64,000 bases of DNA from Karstenula rhodostoma CBS 690.94. Taxonomy: Eukaryota; Ascomycota; Dothideomycetes; Pleosporales; Didymosphaeriaceae. The notes below the pieces were generated by a model. That model was given only the letters and a program-made list of their open reading frames with translations, ran no database searches and had not been told where the DNA came from. The stretch is from NCBI GenBank assembly GCA_010093485.1, contig MU001493.1, forward strand, positions 777,599 through 841,598, in the 5' to 3' direction. Positions 1 to 12,993 of this stretch are shown here, in pieces (the stretch's first letter is position 1; each line of letters begins with the position of its first letter). The position numbers were made by a program, and so were the translations under genes.

Positions 1-1
1 A

Positions 2-415
2 AAGAAAACCTCGGCCCACGATTTTTATACGCTGGCCATTGATGATCTGCACACGCAATTTCTAAAAACCCGGCAATGTCCTCCAGAGAATGACCGTCTG
101 GTATGTATGCTATCCTAACGTGCTGTAGATTTGTTCACTAATATATCCTGTACGATACAGGCAATCGCTTTCAGTTGGTCGTCACGTCTATCAGAAGAGT
201 TCCTGCACCTTATATCGACCCATGATCCCATTACAGCATTGGTACTTGCCCATTTTGCAGTCCTTCTAACAGAATGCCGACTGGCTTGGTGGATTGCTGA
301 ATGGCCCCTTCGAATCGTCCTTGCTGCCCAAAAGCTGTTGGTCGCCACACCGGAGCTTCTGACCTACCTAGACTGGCCTCTTGGGATTGTCAAGGCCAGC
401 GCTGGAGAACGGTGA
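2..415 (+). CDS. Fungal-specific transcription factor, C-terminal part (partial at left edge)
   Basis: Two exons, 2-100 and 161-415, joined across a 60 nt intron (GTATGT donor, CACTAAT branch-like site, ATACAG acceptor), give one open frame of 117 residues that runs off the left edge. The second exon reads ALVLAHFAVLL, then WWIAEW and YLDWPLGIV. This pattern (hydrophobic helix, Trp-rich segment, then LxWP near the C-terminus) is typical of the C-terminal region of Upc2-like and other Zn2Cys6 regulators. The DNA-binding domain would lie outside the window, so target genes cannot be inferred. Family membership rests on recall of the pattern, not a search. The stop at 413-415 is clear. Confidence 0.6.
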
Positions 416-1129
416 TGATGCAGATGCCATTCGGTTTGCGTCTGATTCGCACAATGCTTTCCGTACATGCGCGTAAAGCTTCTACGTCGGAACTTGAAGC
501 TACCACACATCAGAAAGACTGCGCCGGACGAAGATACATCTAGTTTTCACATGCCATATACACGTCATTTGGTAGTGAGACTGGCTGGCCTGAGCGTGCG
601 GTGCTGGTCGTACTCATGGGAACAGCACTGGTTACTCTAAACTGATTTTGGCGGGACGACGCGATGCAGCACAGCCCCATGCGCATTGCGCAATGGGTTA
701 CGCTCCGCGAGGATACTCAGGCAAAGCCACCTTGTCGCAGTCCCGTATCGCAAGCTTTGCCTTTCTCAGGTCTGGCTTGCGACCAATGAAACCTTCTGCG
801 AAGCGGAGCCAATTGGAGAGCGTTGGATGCGAGCCCACGAGCCAATCAAAACGTACAAAATACGCTTGCCAAGATCTGGGAACGAAGTAAACGCGGTCAT
901 ACGCCTATGCGTTCTATACGTGCGTATACGTTTTTGTAGGGGTACAGAGGGGGCTTCGTCGCCCCCGACTTTAAAAGGAACCTGCCCGCGTTACCCAAAT
1001 CTTTACTGAGGCAGCAACGCCAGCGCGATCGTTTTTCCGTTACTTAAACCCCCTACTGCCATTTCCGGACAGCTTGGGAGCGCTTCAAACACCTGCAAAC
1101 AGACTTGGGTCATCCAACCAACCGACATT
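416..1129. other. Intergenic, no gene recognised
   Basis: Short ORFs here lack any recognisable domain. A perfect 6 bp hairpin (GGGGGC, TTCGTC loop, GCCCCC) lies at about 949-966. A second inverted pair, AGGCAAAG and CTTTGCCT, lies near 720-762. The last 100 bases before 1130 are the likely promoter and leader of the RTA1-type gene. Confidence 0.5.
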
Positions 1130-2155
1130 ATGGCTGAAGGTCACCCCGACATTAACGACACCACAAGCTTCGTTCTTTACCGCTACATACCGTCACTCCC
1201 CGCGGCTATTATCTTCCTTGTGCTCTTTGCTCTCACAACCTTTTACCACATATTCCAAATCGGCCGGAAGCGAACATGGTATTTTATACCACTTGCAGTT
1301 GGCGGCGCATGTACGACTCCTACTCTCTGTTCTCGCTGAATGTCACTTACTGACAACCCTTTCCTGCAGTTGAATTCGTAGGCTACATCGGTCGCGCTCA
1401 GTCGCACTTCGACCAATGGAAACTTGGCCCCTTTATCATGCAATCGCTGCTCCTCCTCGTCGCACCGGCTCTCTTCGCAGCTTCGATCTATATTATCCTG
1501 GGCCGCATTATACTACTCACTGACGGCGAGAAACATTCTCTTATCCGACAAAAGTGGCTTACAAAAGTCTTCGTTGCGGGCGACGTGCTATCCTTCCTTA
1601 TTCAAAGCGGTCAGTCTCGCTCCAGTCTGCAGTAAGCTCTACTGACAACATATAGGTGGCGGAGGAATCCAAGCGTCCGGAACCGAGACCGCCATGAAGA
1701 CCGGCGAGAAACTTATAATCGTCGGTCTCTTCCTTCAACTCGCATTCTTCGGGTTCTTCGTTGCAGTCGCGGGACTCTTCCATGTGCGCCTGCAGCGCAA
1801 TGGTCCTGCCTCCCGGACTGTGGATCTTAACGCGCTGCCCTGGAAGAAACATCTCATGGCACTCTACGTGTCCAGCGGGCTCATTCTCGTGCGAAGCGTC
1901 TTCCGTGTGATCGAATACATCACGGGCAACGCAGGATATCTGCTCCGGCATGAGTTGTTCTTGTACATCTTCGATGCAGTACTGATGTTTTTCGTCATGC
2001 TCATCTTTAATTATATCCATCCGAGCGAGATCACGGACCTATATCATGAGCGGATCGAGGGCGAGAGGTCTTCATACTCGAGGGATGTGAGCGATGTTGA
2101 GATGCAACTGCAGCCCAAGAATGGGCGGGAGGTCGCGGGCGGACCCTGGTCGTAG
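1130..2155 (+). CDS. RTA1-like seven-transmembrane protein
   Basis: Three exons (1130-1310, 1370-1609, 1656-2155) close in frame to 306 residues, the usual length of the RTA1 family. The first splice restores FEFVGYIGRA, a hallmark of these fungal membrane proteins, and the second restores QSGGGGIQASG after the fifth hydrophobic segment. About seven hydrophobic stretches follow an exposed N-terminus, and the tail after NYIHP is hydrophilic, as expected for a cytosolic C-terminus. Family members (Rta1, Rsb1, Pug1) sit in the plasma or internal membrane and are linked to lipid translocation and resistance to sterol-targeting or lipid-like toxicants; this copy's substrate is unknown. It is the last intact gene before the RIP-mutated block. 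Confidence 0.9.
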
Positions 2156-3530
2156 GACGCAAGCTCTGGAAAGAGATCGAAGACCTTGCTTCGTTAATAT
2201 CGTATGGCAGCCGCGCTACTACCGTCAGACACTTGGTCTGTGTCAAGGGACGTGGGTGTGTATTTTTACTATGACGGTCCTTGTATGTATAGACTTCTTC
2301 TTCTTCAGTTTAGAACATAGCCTCTCCTAGTCCGTCAGTGTCTCGTATCTAGACTATAATGCTCCTTGCACGGTATCACCTGTTGAATCATGCCACAATT
2401 TTGAAGCTCGAGCCAGACACCTATTCTACTAAGATCCTAAATATACGACGAGACACTTACTATCAACTTATCTTAGGCACTGTGAGACGGCGTGGAGACG
2501 GAAAAATCGAGGGCGTTATAATCCATCGTCAGCCTAGACCAAGGCATCAAAGTTGCTCTTACACCACGTTGTTTCGCACAGCGTATCCGAAGCCCACGAT
2601 TCGAAGTCACCCCACCGGGATCCCCGGGTGCGCTATCAGCGTATCTGATACTTATCTCTACAGCGCATAGCATCTGGACCGCACCCCTAGGCCCTATCGT
2701 TGAACGTGCACTCCACAAATTAGCGCTCAGATACAGTGTGTTCGAGACGCAGAAGTCGAGAACAGCACCATTGCTTGGTAGATAGCCCAAGGCAAAAGCT
2801 ACAGCAATCTCCGCCCGCACGCTCGAGCGCTTCTCGACTACGCTCACGAACGGCCACCACTGCAGCTCGGGACGTGACCTCACTGTAAAATCGGTACCGA
2901 GTGCCGAATGTGCGGGTATGTGCGAGACCCTGCCGCAGCACAGAACATGGGCAATGTGCATCATTGCGCCGTCGGCCGTGCGATGGCGAGTTTGTTTGCA
3001 ATTATACACCGTCGACGTCGTCGAAGTTGTAGGGGAAATTCTGGATGCAGGATTATTTGACAACGGCAGTGCGTTTTTGTGTTTATAATGGACGGGGGAG
3101 ATAAAGAAGTCGGGATACCGACACCAACTTTAGCAAGTGTTTGTCAACGTAAGATTCTCTGATTGTCAATGCATAATCGTGCCACGAGCGGCGGACCACG
3201 CATCACCGGGAGGGATTTTGCATGGTTAGTTGGTGTGGGAGATGAAGTGTTGGGGAATCGACATACCCACCCATGCACCGGACTTTGTGGGACGAATTCA
3301 CATTGCGCAGTCGCTCCACCGTGACGTCTTAAGCGCCTCTGCAATCGCTACTTTACTGGAAGACTATACAGGGAATTAACTCGGACAACTGCGTGGGAGA
3401 TTGCAAGATGCCGTTACACGCCGCAATGACGTCGGCTGAAGATATAGTACTGAAAAGTCGAGCGGCTAGTCTCGAGGTGCAGGCAGGTCACCTGACTATA
3501 GTTTTTAGATTAGTGTATACTGCCCCCTTG
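2156..3530. other. Intergenic, no supported gene
   Basis: The region contains the RTA1-type gene's 3' end and the approach to the A+T block. A minus-strand ORF of 196 codons (2473-3063) overlaps an alternative ORF in another frame. Neither shows a recognisable motif, a low-complexity bias typical of real proteins, or an intron pattern, so I do not call a gene. Composition stays near that of normal genic DNA until about 3490. Confidence 0.5.
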
Positions 3531-4211
3531 TAGGTATATAGGTAAATTTTATAGTATATACTAAGATAGCGCTAAGGCTTAGCGTATTATATAAGCTAAA
3601 TTACCTATAATAAATAAAATTATTTAAATAACTTCTAAATATATTTAACTATAATACTATATATATATTTATATAAATAAGTTCTAAATAAGTTTATATA
3701 GTAATTACTAATATATCTACTAAAAAGTTCCTTTACTATATAAGTAAATATATTCTAAATATATTCTAGCTCTAATATATAGTAACTATTATATTAATAA
3801 TATTTAGTCTTAGATTACTTACTTAATAGCCTTAACCCCCTTTTAATAAATATATAAGTATTTATATTTAAATATATTCTAGATATATTCTAAATATATT
3901 TAACTAATAATTTAAAAAAAAAATATATTATTAAATATAGTAAGAATAAGTATAGGGCTTATAAAGTAAATTTAATATATTCTAAATTTATTTAAACCTT
4001 TTACTTATATAATACTAGAGGGTATACTAGACCTATAATACTTATATTACTTATATAATTAAAATATATAGCTTTATTATTATAGATTTAATTTAAACCT
4101 ATTCTAAATATATTTACCTACTTTAATTACTAACTTTTTAAAAATAAATAAAAAATAATTAAAAAGATATTTTCTCCTCTAAATAGAAGATAAATATATT
4201 TCTAATCTATT

Positions 4212-4497
4212 TATTAGATTATATATATATATTATTACCTATAGTATAGTATACTTACTATTATAGTAAGTTATAGTAACTACTAGTAGTAGTAGGTAGT
4301 AAATATAAAAGAAGAGACTAGAATATTTTATACTATTAGAACTAGTATAGAATACTAAAGTACTATTTAAAGATATATCTTAGCTAGACTTAGAATAATA
4401 ATTAATTATAATAATTTATATAAATATATAATATATAACTAACCTATCTATATTTATAATTTATAGTAATCTATTATTATTTATAGTAAATTTAATA
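4212..4497 (+). repeat. 5' LTR of outer copia element
   Basis: It begins TATTAGATTATATA and ends TTTAATA, which I read as RIP-mutated TG...CA termini. It aligns along its whole length with the LTRs at 7462-7747, 12708-12993 and 16768-17053. Target duplication CTATT precedes it. Confidence 0.9.
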
Positions 4498-5557
4498 ATT
4501 AAGAATCTTACTACTTTATTACTAATTATATATACTAAATAATATAATACTATTTATTAGACTTATAAAGACCTTCCTTACTACCTCTATATAGTATATA
4601 GAATAGCTAATAATACTAGAAATATAAATAAGAGCTAACTAAGTATAGTATATATTTAATCTAACTAATAGTAAAATACTAAAACTATAACTATAAGTAC
4701 TATAGTTACTAGACCTATATTAATTTATATATAATAATAATCTAATATTAAGTAGCTTATATATTTTTATAAATATATAAAAGTTATAGTAGAACTTATA
4801 AATTAAATACTATAAACTATAATCTAATTAGTATAAAATAGAACTAGTAAAATATTATATAGAGGTATAGAAAATAGAAAAGCTTATATTATACTTATAG
4901 AGTTCTATTATAATTAACTTATTTAGTATTTATTACTTTTTTAAGAAACTATATAAAAAATAGATCCTCCTTATTATAAAAAAAATAGGAGTTAATAATA
5001 AAAAAGTAAAGCTATAAGTATAATATAAATATCTATATATTATTTAAAATACTAAAAGGTTAACTAAATAGAACTTCTAGCTAACTAAATATAATTATAT
5101 AGTATTTATTACTAAAAGGTAAGGCTATATAAAAATTATAAATAATATAATTATTTTTAATAATTTTATAAAAAGTATTATAGTATTAGATAAAGTATAT
5201 ACTACTATTTTTAAATAGGCCCTCTAAAATAAATAGGAGATAATATACTAAAATATAATAAAGAGGTTTAGACTCTATATAAAGTACTATTATTTAGTTA
5301 AAGTTATAATTAAAACTATATTTATTACTAAAAGAGAACTAAATACTAGTATTAAAGGGAATACCTTTTATACTAATAATAATATACTTATATAAATATA
5401 AAATACTTAAAAATAGAAATAAAGTATAATAATATCTTTATAGAAATTATATAACCCTAATCTACTTATATTATATAAGTAAGGATCCTTTATATTATAT
5501 AGGTAAAACTCTATATTATATAGATAGAATACCTCTATACTATATAGGTAGGGAGGT

Positions 5558-5650
5558 GAGCTGTTTGAAATATTTGTGTTTTGGCACCCCACTGAGTTCC
5601 TTTATCGAGTTTTGCCGCGGCTTGCCCAAGCTCGCGAAGTATCACATTTG
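5558..5650. mobile_element. 93 bp short insertion (family 1), not RIP-mutated
   Basis: A GC-containing island inside the outer copia element. It is flanked by perfect 14 bp direct repeats, ATAGGTAGGGAGGT, at 5544-5557 and 5651-5664. The equivalent site in the second copia copy (about 11640-11680, reverse complement) is uninterrupted, which proves an insertion. The insert shares a core (GCTGTTTGAAAT, TTTGTGTTTTGGCACCCCA, GTTTTGCCGCGGCTT, AGCTCGCGAAG) with 46557-46687. It encodes nothing. Long duplications suggest insertion by target-primed reverse transcription, as for SINEs. Its unmutated state means it arrived after the surrounding DNA was mutated, or was too short to be targeted. Confidence 0.8.
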
Positions 5651-5840
5651 ATAGGTAGGGAGGTTATAAAAGGAATAAAATACCTTACTAGTAAATAAAA
5701 AATTAAAGTATAAATAAAAAAAAGTATTTTATATATTCTATAGAATATATACTAAAAGATTACTATTATATCTTTCTAGAAAAAGCTCTAGTATAATAGA
5801 AACTATAACTAGAATAAAATAGTTTTATTAAATATATATA

Positions 5841-6162
5841 TTATAGAGATTCACTATAAGGTAGGGTAACTTAATAAAGTAGGGGGGATAAAAAGGTATA
5901 TTATACTTTACTAATATATAAATAAAGGGGGATTAAAAAAGTAACTAAGGCTTATAGGACTATATATATATATTATAGAGATTCACTATAAGGTAGGGTA
6001 ACTTAATAAAGTAGGGGGGATAAAAAGGTATATTATACTTTATAAATATATAAATAAAAGAGGACTAAAAAAGTAGCTAAGGCTTACCTAATATCTATAT
6101 ATAGGCTAACTAAAAAGGGTATAGTACTAAGCTATCTAAAATAAACTTAGTATATACCTACT
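5841..6162 (+). repeat. Two adjacent copies of short repeat family 2
   Basis: The first copy starts at 5841 with TTATAGAGATTCACTATAAG and breaks off near 5961 after GGCTTA. A second, nearly complete copy runs about 5973-6162. Both match the 187 bp insertion at 15454-15640, except that most CpA and CpG sites are mutated here. The arrangement suggests one copy landed in or beside another. Confidence 0.7.
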
Positions 6163-6492
6163 AATATATAAGAAATCTAACTATAGAGAATTAATAAGAT
6201 ATTAAAAAGGATAGTTCTTATTAAGACTAAGAGAAAAATATATATAGGTAGGTACTACTATCTATATTACTTTCTCCTATTCTATACTCTATTAATTATT
6301 AATAGTATATAAGAAAAGAATATAATTAAGATACTTATCCCTAATATACTATAAATCCTATTTAATAATATAGTATAATACTTATAATTTTTATTAGGCT
6401 TACTAATATATTATCTATACCTTAGGATTAATCTAACTAATAATAAGCTAATATAGATAGTAATATACCTATTCCCTACTATTTATCTAGGG

Positions 6493-6530
<38 letters not shown>
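6493..6530 (+). repeat. AAT trinucleotide microsatellite
   Basis: About twelve uninterrupted AAT/TAA triplets within the 1.45 kb insertion. Confidence 0.9.
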
Positions 6531-7461
6531 TAATATTTATAATAAAGTAGAGAAGTATAGTAAGGGTATTTAAATAATAATAGTAATAATAGGTAATAGT
6601 TATAATATCTAGGAAATTAAGAGCTAGCTAGAATCTAAATCTAAAGTATATATAGGTATAAAAGAAGTACTTAAATTATATAAACTAGATTAGCTAGTAA
6701 TATAATACCTATTATCTCTAAACTATAGATATATACTATAGTAATAGGAGATATAAGGTATATAGAATTACTATAGTAATAATAAAAAAAAGACTAAGGA
6801 GAATAAAAAGTTTATAATAAAGGTAATAGGTAATAAGGTAAATATCTACTAGATATAGGAAATCCTATATAGTATAGTAATATAGGTATAGATAATAATA
6901 ATAGCAATAGTAATAGTAAAGGAGTTCTAAGTCCTATCCTAAGTCTTAAGTATAGAGCCTATAGGGTAATAGATAAAGGGTAAAGGGTAAAGAATAAAAG
7001 ATAATAGAAATAGTAGCTATATATAATTAGTATTTAAAAGTAAAGTATTAGGGGTATATAGTATATTTAGTTATAAAATACTAAGTATAGGAGCTTAGTA
7101 TCGCGTTAATAGTAGAATAAAATAATAAAAATTATAATATAAAGTTAACTAGTATCTAGCTATAATTAGTAGCTTTTAATAGATCTTAATAACTAGTTTT
7201 AGGGAAAGATAGTAATTAAATAAACTTAACTTAATAAAGTAAGGATTCTAAATAAATAAATAAAGAGGTAACTAACTAATACTAGCCTATTAAATATAAT
7301 ATCTAAAATAATCCCTTAATATAAGAATAGATATATATATTTAAATAAGTATAATTTAGAATATTATAAATTAAATAGTTATATACTCCTATACTAACCT
7401 AAATATTAGAGACTAGTAATAAGTAATTAGAAGGATAAAAAATTACTATAATCCCTATAAA

Positions 7462-7747
7462 TATTAGATCTACTATAAATAATAATAGATTACTATAAAC
7501 TATAGATATAGATAGGTTAGTTATATATTATATATTTATATAAATTATTATAATTAATTATTATTCTAAGTCTAGCTAAGATATACCCTTAAATAATACC
7601 TTAGTACCCTATACTAGTCCTAATAGTATAAAATATTCTAACCTCTTCTTTTATATTTACTATTTACTACTACTAGTAGTTACTATAACTTACTATAATA
7701 GTAAATATACTATATTATAGGTAATAATATATATATATAATCTAATA
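7462..7747 (-). repeat. 3' LTR of inner copia element
   Basis: Reverse complement of the outer element's LTRs over 286 bp. On the plus strand it begins TATTAGATCT and ends ATCTAATA. Confidence 0.9.
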
Positions 7748-10700
7748 TACCCCCTTAGCTTAATACCCCTAGACTACCTAAGCTAGATTATAAGTAATAG
7801 TTTAGAATACTTAGTAAAAATAGTTTTAGATTTTTTTAAGTAGTATAATACTTATTACCTCTTAATTTTCTATATTAACTAATCTAAACTAATTAAGGAA
7901 GTTTAGCTATTTATTTACTAGTAATATTTTTATAAGTCTATTAGTAATTATTTTAACTAACTTAGTATACTTAATAGTAATTATTTCTATAGAGACTTCT
8001 TATTATAGCTAGTAATTATAGATATTAATATATTAGAGCTTAATCTAAAGTTTTAATACTTTCTAAATTACTAAATAAATTATTTATTAATTATTATATT
8101 ATATTATAATTATAGAGCTAAGTAATATAATTCTAAGCTCCCTTAATAATTTTAAAATATAAATAGCTTCCTTAGCTATCTATAATAGGGTAAGTAGTTC
8201 TACCTCTATTATAGAGGTAGTAATAGTATTTTATTTATTTACCCTCTATATTATTAGGCTATTAAATAATTTAATTATATAGCCCTATAAGCTTTTCCTA
8301 TTAATTATATTATTAGTAAATAAGGTATTACTAGTAATTTAGAGATATAATTTACCTCTAAGCTATAAACTCTTATATTTAGTAGCTAAGAGATATAATA
8401 ATACTTTATTAGTAGTATTTTAATATACTTAGCCTAGATTTAATAGAAACTAGGCTAGCTATAATATAATAAAAGTAATATCTAATTATATTATAACTAC
8501 TATAAATAGTAGTAATCTAATCTTTTATTAATACTTATTAATCTCTAATAGTAAGGCTAGACCTTCTTAAAATTTAAACTCTATACTAGTTATAGGTATA
8601 TTATAGTAGTAATTAGTTTTATCTACTAGTTATTAGATTTTCTTAATATATAAGGTTTATAATAATTATATAAGTTATTAGTTTTATTTTTAAATAACCT
8701 CTATACTAAGGAACTATTATAGGTTATCTCCTCTAATTATAGTATATTTTTATTTAAGTAGCTCTACTACTTTAGTTACTACTACCTCTTTTATTTAGTA
8801 ATAAGTAATAATAATATTATTTATATAGAAGAAGATAATAATACTATCCTTAATTATATAGTATAATTTATATAGAATTATAGTAAAATCTATACCTTTA
8901 AGTATTATAGTAAATTCTTTCTACTATAGTTTAGGTAAGATTTAGAGTCTATAAAGGGCCTTTTATAATTTAAAAGTTATATCTCTCTTTTAGTACCCTA
9001 TAGGTATCCTTATATAGACTTCTTAATTAAGTATTATATATATAAATATATTAGTTATATTATATTATTTTAGTTTAAGGTTATACCTAGTAGCTATTAC
9101 TATAAGTATATAGAATAATTAATTAATTAAAGTTATTATATAGATATCTTATAAAGTAATATCCTTTTACTAGTTTCCTTATATAACTAGTTAAGCTTTA
9201 TATTTTAGGAATTAATAGTATTTATTAAGTTTATAGGTATATATTTATATATAATTAAAAATTTAGTAATCTACTTATTTAATTAGTCTTTATAGTACTT
9301 CTATTTATAAGTTTATTTATTAATAGCTAGTAAGGTATTTATATTTAGCTTCTTAAAATAATTTCTCTATTAGGTAATTCTTAAGTTTAGTTTAGATTAT
9401 TAGTAGTAGTAGTAGCTAGCTTTAATAAGGCTTTAATTCTTTTATAAGTATCTATTTTACTTATACTTTATTAAGGTTATAGCCTTTATATATACCTTTA
9501 TAACCTACTAAGGTATCTACTATAAATATAGCTATCTAGGGTATAATCTTTATACTAGCTACTATTAGCTACTATATATAGTTATCTACTACTTATATTT
9601 TTAATAATAGTATATTCTATATTATAAGTTATACTAATAGTATAACTAATAGTAATATTATTAATAATAATAAGTAGATACTATTATACTTCCTCTTTAG
9701 TAACTCTTCTAATATCTCTTATTATTATTATAAATTATTATAACTTATTATAATTAACTTATCTTTATAGAATAAAGTTATCTCTAGTTTAGTTATTAAA
9801 GTAGGTAGTCTCTCTATAGTTCTAATCTATAATATAATCTCTTCTAAAGTACTATATATAAGATTATCTATAAACTTTTTTTATATTCTATTAAATACTA
9901 TATCTTTATTAAATATAATATTATAAATACTAATTACTTTTAATAGTAATAGAATCTATATATACTAGATATTTATTAATTAGTATTCTATAAGGTATCT
10001 AATCTATACCTTTAAATTAAGTCTCTATAACTTATTTTTCCTATACTATATATTATTAGTTATAGTAAAGGCTTTACTTCTATATATTTTAAAGTATACT
10101 AAATTTAGTTTCTAAGGCTAAGTTACTATCCTATTAATAAGGGTAACTATTATAAAGAATATCTTATATAATAAGTACTAGTAATTTTTATAATTTAGTA
10201 TTTAATTATATAGGTATACTATAGCCCTAGTAATTTTAAGCTATATTTTCTATAGAAGGTTTATATTAAATTATATTATATAGGTTTTTTCTTTTATTAT
10301 ACCTTTTAAGTACTTAACTCCTCTATTTTATACTTATATATCTAGTATTAAGGGCTTAATTTTAATACCTTAGCTTATATACTAGTATTTAATATCTACT
10401 TTTACTATAAAGATCTTATTATCTAATTTAATAATCTTAACTATTATATTAAACTATACTTTTATAAATAGTATAAAACTACTAAGTACCTTAATAATAA
10501 TCCTTACTAAGTAATTATTTTTAAAGTAGAAGTCCTATATATAGCTAGAATATTAATTAGTAATTAATATTTAACTTTTCTCTTTAGTAGAGCTATTAGG
10601 TTTAAAGTTATAAAAGTTAATTATAATATACTTACTAAGTTCTTAATTATTTAGTTAAGATATATATCTAATCTATTATTTTAATTTAGCTTATCTATAG

Positions 10701-12707
10701 ATATTATATTTTACTATAAGGATACCTTTAATATATACCCCCTTAGCTTACTATACTAGATACTTAAGTATATTTAATTTTAAATAGTCTAGTTATTTAT
10801 ACTATATAATTATATTTATAGTTTTTACTTTATACTTTATATATATTATTACCTTATATATAGTATATACTATATTTTATATAATAATATAAATACTATT
10901 AATAGATCTATACTTTAGTATCTATTAATTATATAGCTTTTATAGTTCTACTATAATAGTATTATTAGCCTATTTTAGTACTATAGATTCTAATTTAGTA
11001 TCCTATTATAGTTCTTAATATTTAAATAGTTAAAAGAATACTAGATTATAGAATAGGTTAAAATAGTAAGCTATATTATTAAGCCTAATTATACTATTTC
11101 CTTAGTAATTTTATAATTTAAGGTAAATACTTCTATATCCTTATATCTAGATCTATATATTACCTATCTATATAAAGTCTCCTAGTATTAGTAGCTAAAG
11201 TAAGATAAATTAATTAATATTATTAAAGATATAATATATAATATCTAAGTTAAGGATTAATAAAGTTTATAGTAGGTATATATAAGAGTTAGATTAAAAA
11301 ATTATTTAAAAGCTTATAGGGATTATAGTAATTTTTTATCCTTCTAGTTACTTATTACTAGCCTCTAATATTTAGGTTAGTATAGAAGTATATAACTATT
11401 TAATTTATAGTATTCTAGATTATACTTATTTAAATATATATATCTATTCTTATATTAAGGGATTATTTTAGATATTATACTTAATAAAACTATTCTATTC
11501 TAGTTATAGTTTTTACTATACTAGAGCTTTTTCTAGAAAGATATAGTAGTAATCCTTTAGTATATATTTTATAGAATATATAAAATACTTTTCTTTATTT
11601 ATACCTTAATTTTTTATTTACTAGTAAGGTATTTTATTCCTTCTATAACCTCTCTATCTATATAGTATAAAGATATTCTACCTATATAGTATAGAGCTTT
11701 ATCTATATAGTATAAAGGATTCTTATCTATATAATATAAGTAGATTAGGGTTATATAATTCTTATAAAGATATTATTATACTTTATCTCTATTTTTAAAT
11801 ATCTTATATTTATATAGGTATACTATTACTAATATAAAAGGTATTCCCTTTAGTACTAATATCTAGTTCTCCTTTAGTAATAAATATAGTTTTAATTATA
11901 GTCTTAACTAAATAATAGTACTTTATATAAAGTCTAAACCTCTTTATTATATCTTAATATATTATTTCTTATTTATTTTAAAGGGCCTATTTAAAAGTAG
12001 TAGTATATATTTTATCTAGTACTATAATACTTCTTATAAAATTATTAAAAATAGTTATATTATCTATAGTCTCTATATAGCCTTACCTTTTAGTAATAAA
12101 TACTATATAATTATATTTAACTAATTAGAGGTTCTATTTAATTAACCTCTTAGTACTTTAGATAATATATAGGTATTTATATTATACTTATAATTTTACT
12201 TTTTTATTATTAACTCCTATTTTCTTTATAATAAGGAGGATCTATTCTTTATATAGTTTTTTAAAAAGGTAGTAGGTACTAAATAGGTTAGCTATAATAA
12301 AACCCTATAGATATAATATAAACTTCTCTACTTCCTATACCTCTATATAATATTCTACTAATTCTATTTTATACTAATTAAATTATAATTTATAGTATTT
12401 AACTTATAAGTTCTACTATAATTTTTATATATTTATAAGGATATATAGGCTACTTAGTATTAGGTTATTATTATATATAAATTAATATAGGTCTAGTAAT
12501 TATAGTACTTATAATTATAATTTTAGTACCTTACTATTAGTTAGGTTAAATATATACTATACTTAATTAGCTTTTACTTATATTTCTAGTACTATTAGCT
12601 ATTCTATATACTATATAGAGGTAATAAGAAAGGTCTTTATAGATTTAATAGATAGTACTATATTATTTAGCGTGTATAGTTAGTAATAAGGTAGTAAGAC
12701 TTTTAAT

Positions 12708-12993
12708 TATTAAATCTACTATAAATAATAATAGATTACTATAAACTATAGATATAGATAGGTTAGTTATATATTATATATTTATATAAATTATTATAAT
12801 TAATTATTATTCTAAGTCTAGCTAAAATATACCCTTAAATAGTGCCTTAATACCCTATACTAGTCCTAATAGTATAAAATATTCTAGCCTCTCCTTTTAT
12901 ACTTACTACCTACTACTACTAGTAGTTACTATAACTTACTATAATAGTAAGTATACTATACTATAGGTAATAATATATATATATAATTTAATA
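12708..12993 (-). repeat. 5' LTR of inner copia element
   Basis: 286 bp. The inward sequence (minus strand: ATTAAAAGTCTTACTACC) matches what follows the outer element's 5' LTR, so this is the 5' end of the inner element. Confidence 0.9.

Larger units (their letters stand above)
5837..7287. mobile_element. 1.45 kb insertion of unknown type in the copia element
   Basis: The element flanks read TATTAAATATA on both sides (5826-5836 and 7288-7298). The second copia copy (reverse complement near 11480-11495) runs straight through this point, so 5837-7287 is inserted DNA with an 11 bp target duplication. The insert opens with two copies of the family 2 short repeat and contains a long AAT microsatellite. 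It is RIP-mutated, so no coding signal can be read, and I cannot assign it to a class. Confidence 0.65.
7462..12993 (-). mobile_element. Second full-length copia element, inserted antiparallel in the first
   Basis: A 5532 bp element on the minus strand with 286 bp LTRs (5' LTR 12708-12993, 3' LTR 7462-7747). A reverse-complement polypurine tract (TACCCCCTT) adjoins the 3' LTR. The 5 bp target site reads ATAAA on the left (7457-7461) and ATAAG on the right (12994-12998); the difference is one G to A change of RIP type. Outer-element sequence stops at 7461 and resumes at 12994, giving CCCTATAAGCTT when joined, exactly as in this element's own internal sequence. It is structurally complete but has no open frame. 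Confidence 0.9.

Noticed and set aside
2473..3063. 196-codon minus-strand ORF
   Set aside because: No recognisable motif, overlapping ORF in another frame, and an unremarkable composition; likely chance.
5407..5592. ORF in the A+T block with repeated LYNI-like words
   Set aside because: It is produced by short tandem repeats of TATATTATATAGG type inside the copia element and by the family 1 insert; not a gene.
5556..5654. Family 1 insert read as an intron or introner (GTGAGC...TAG)
   Set aside because: The ends could splice, but the copy at 46557 lacks a GT start, and neither copy interrupts a gene.
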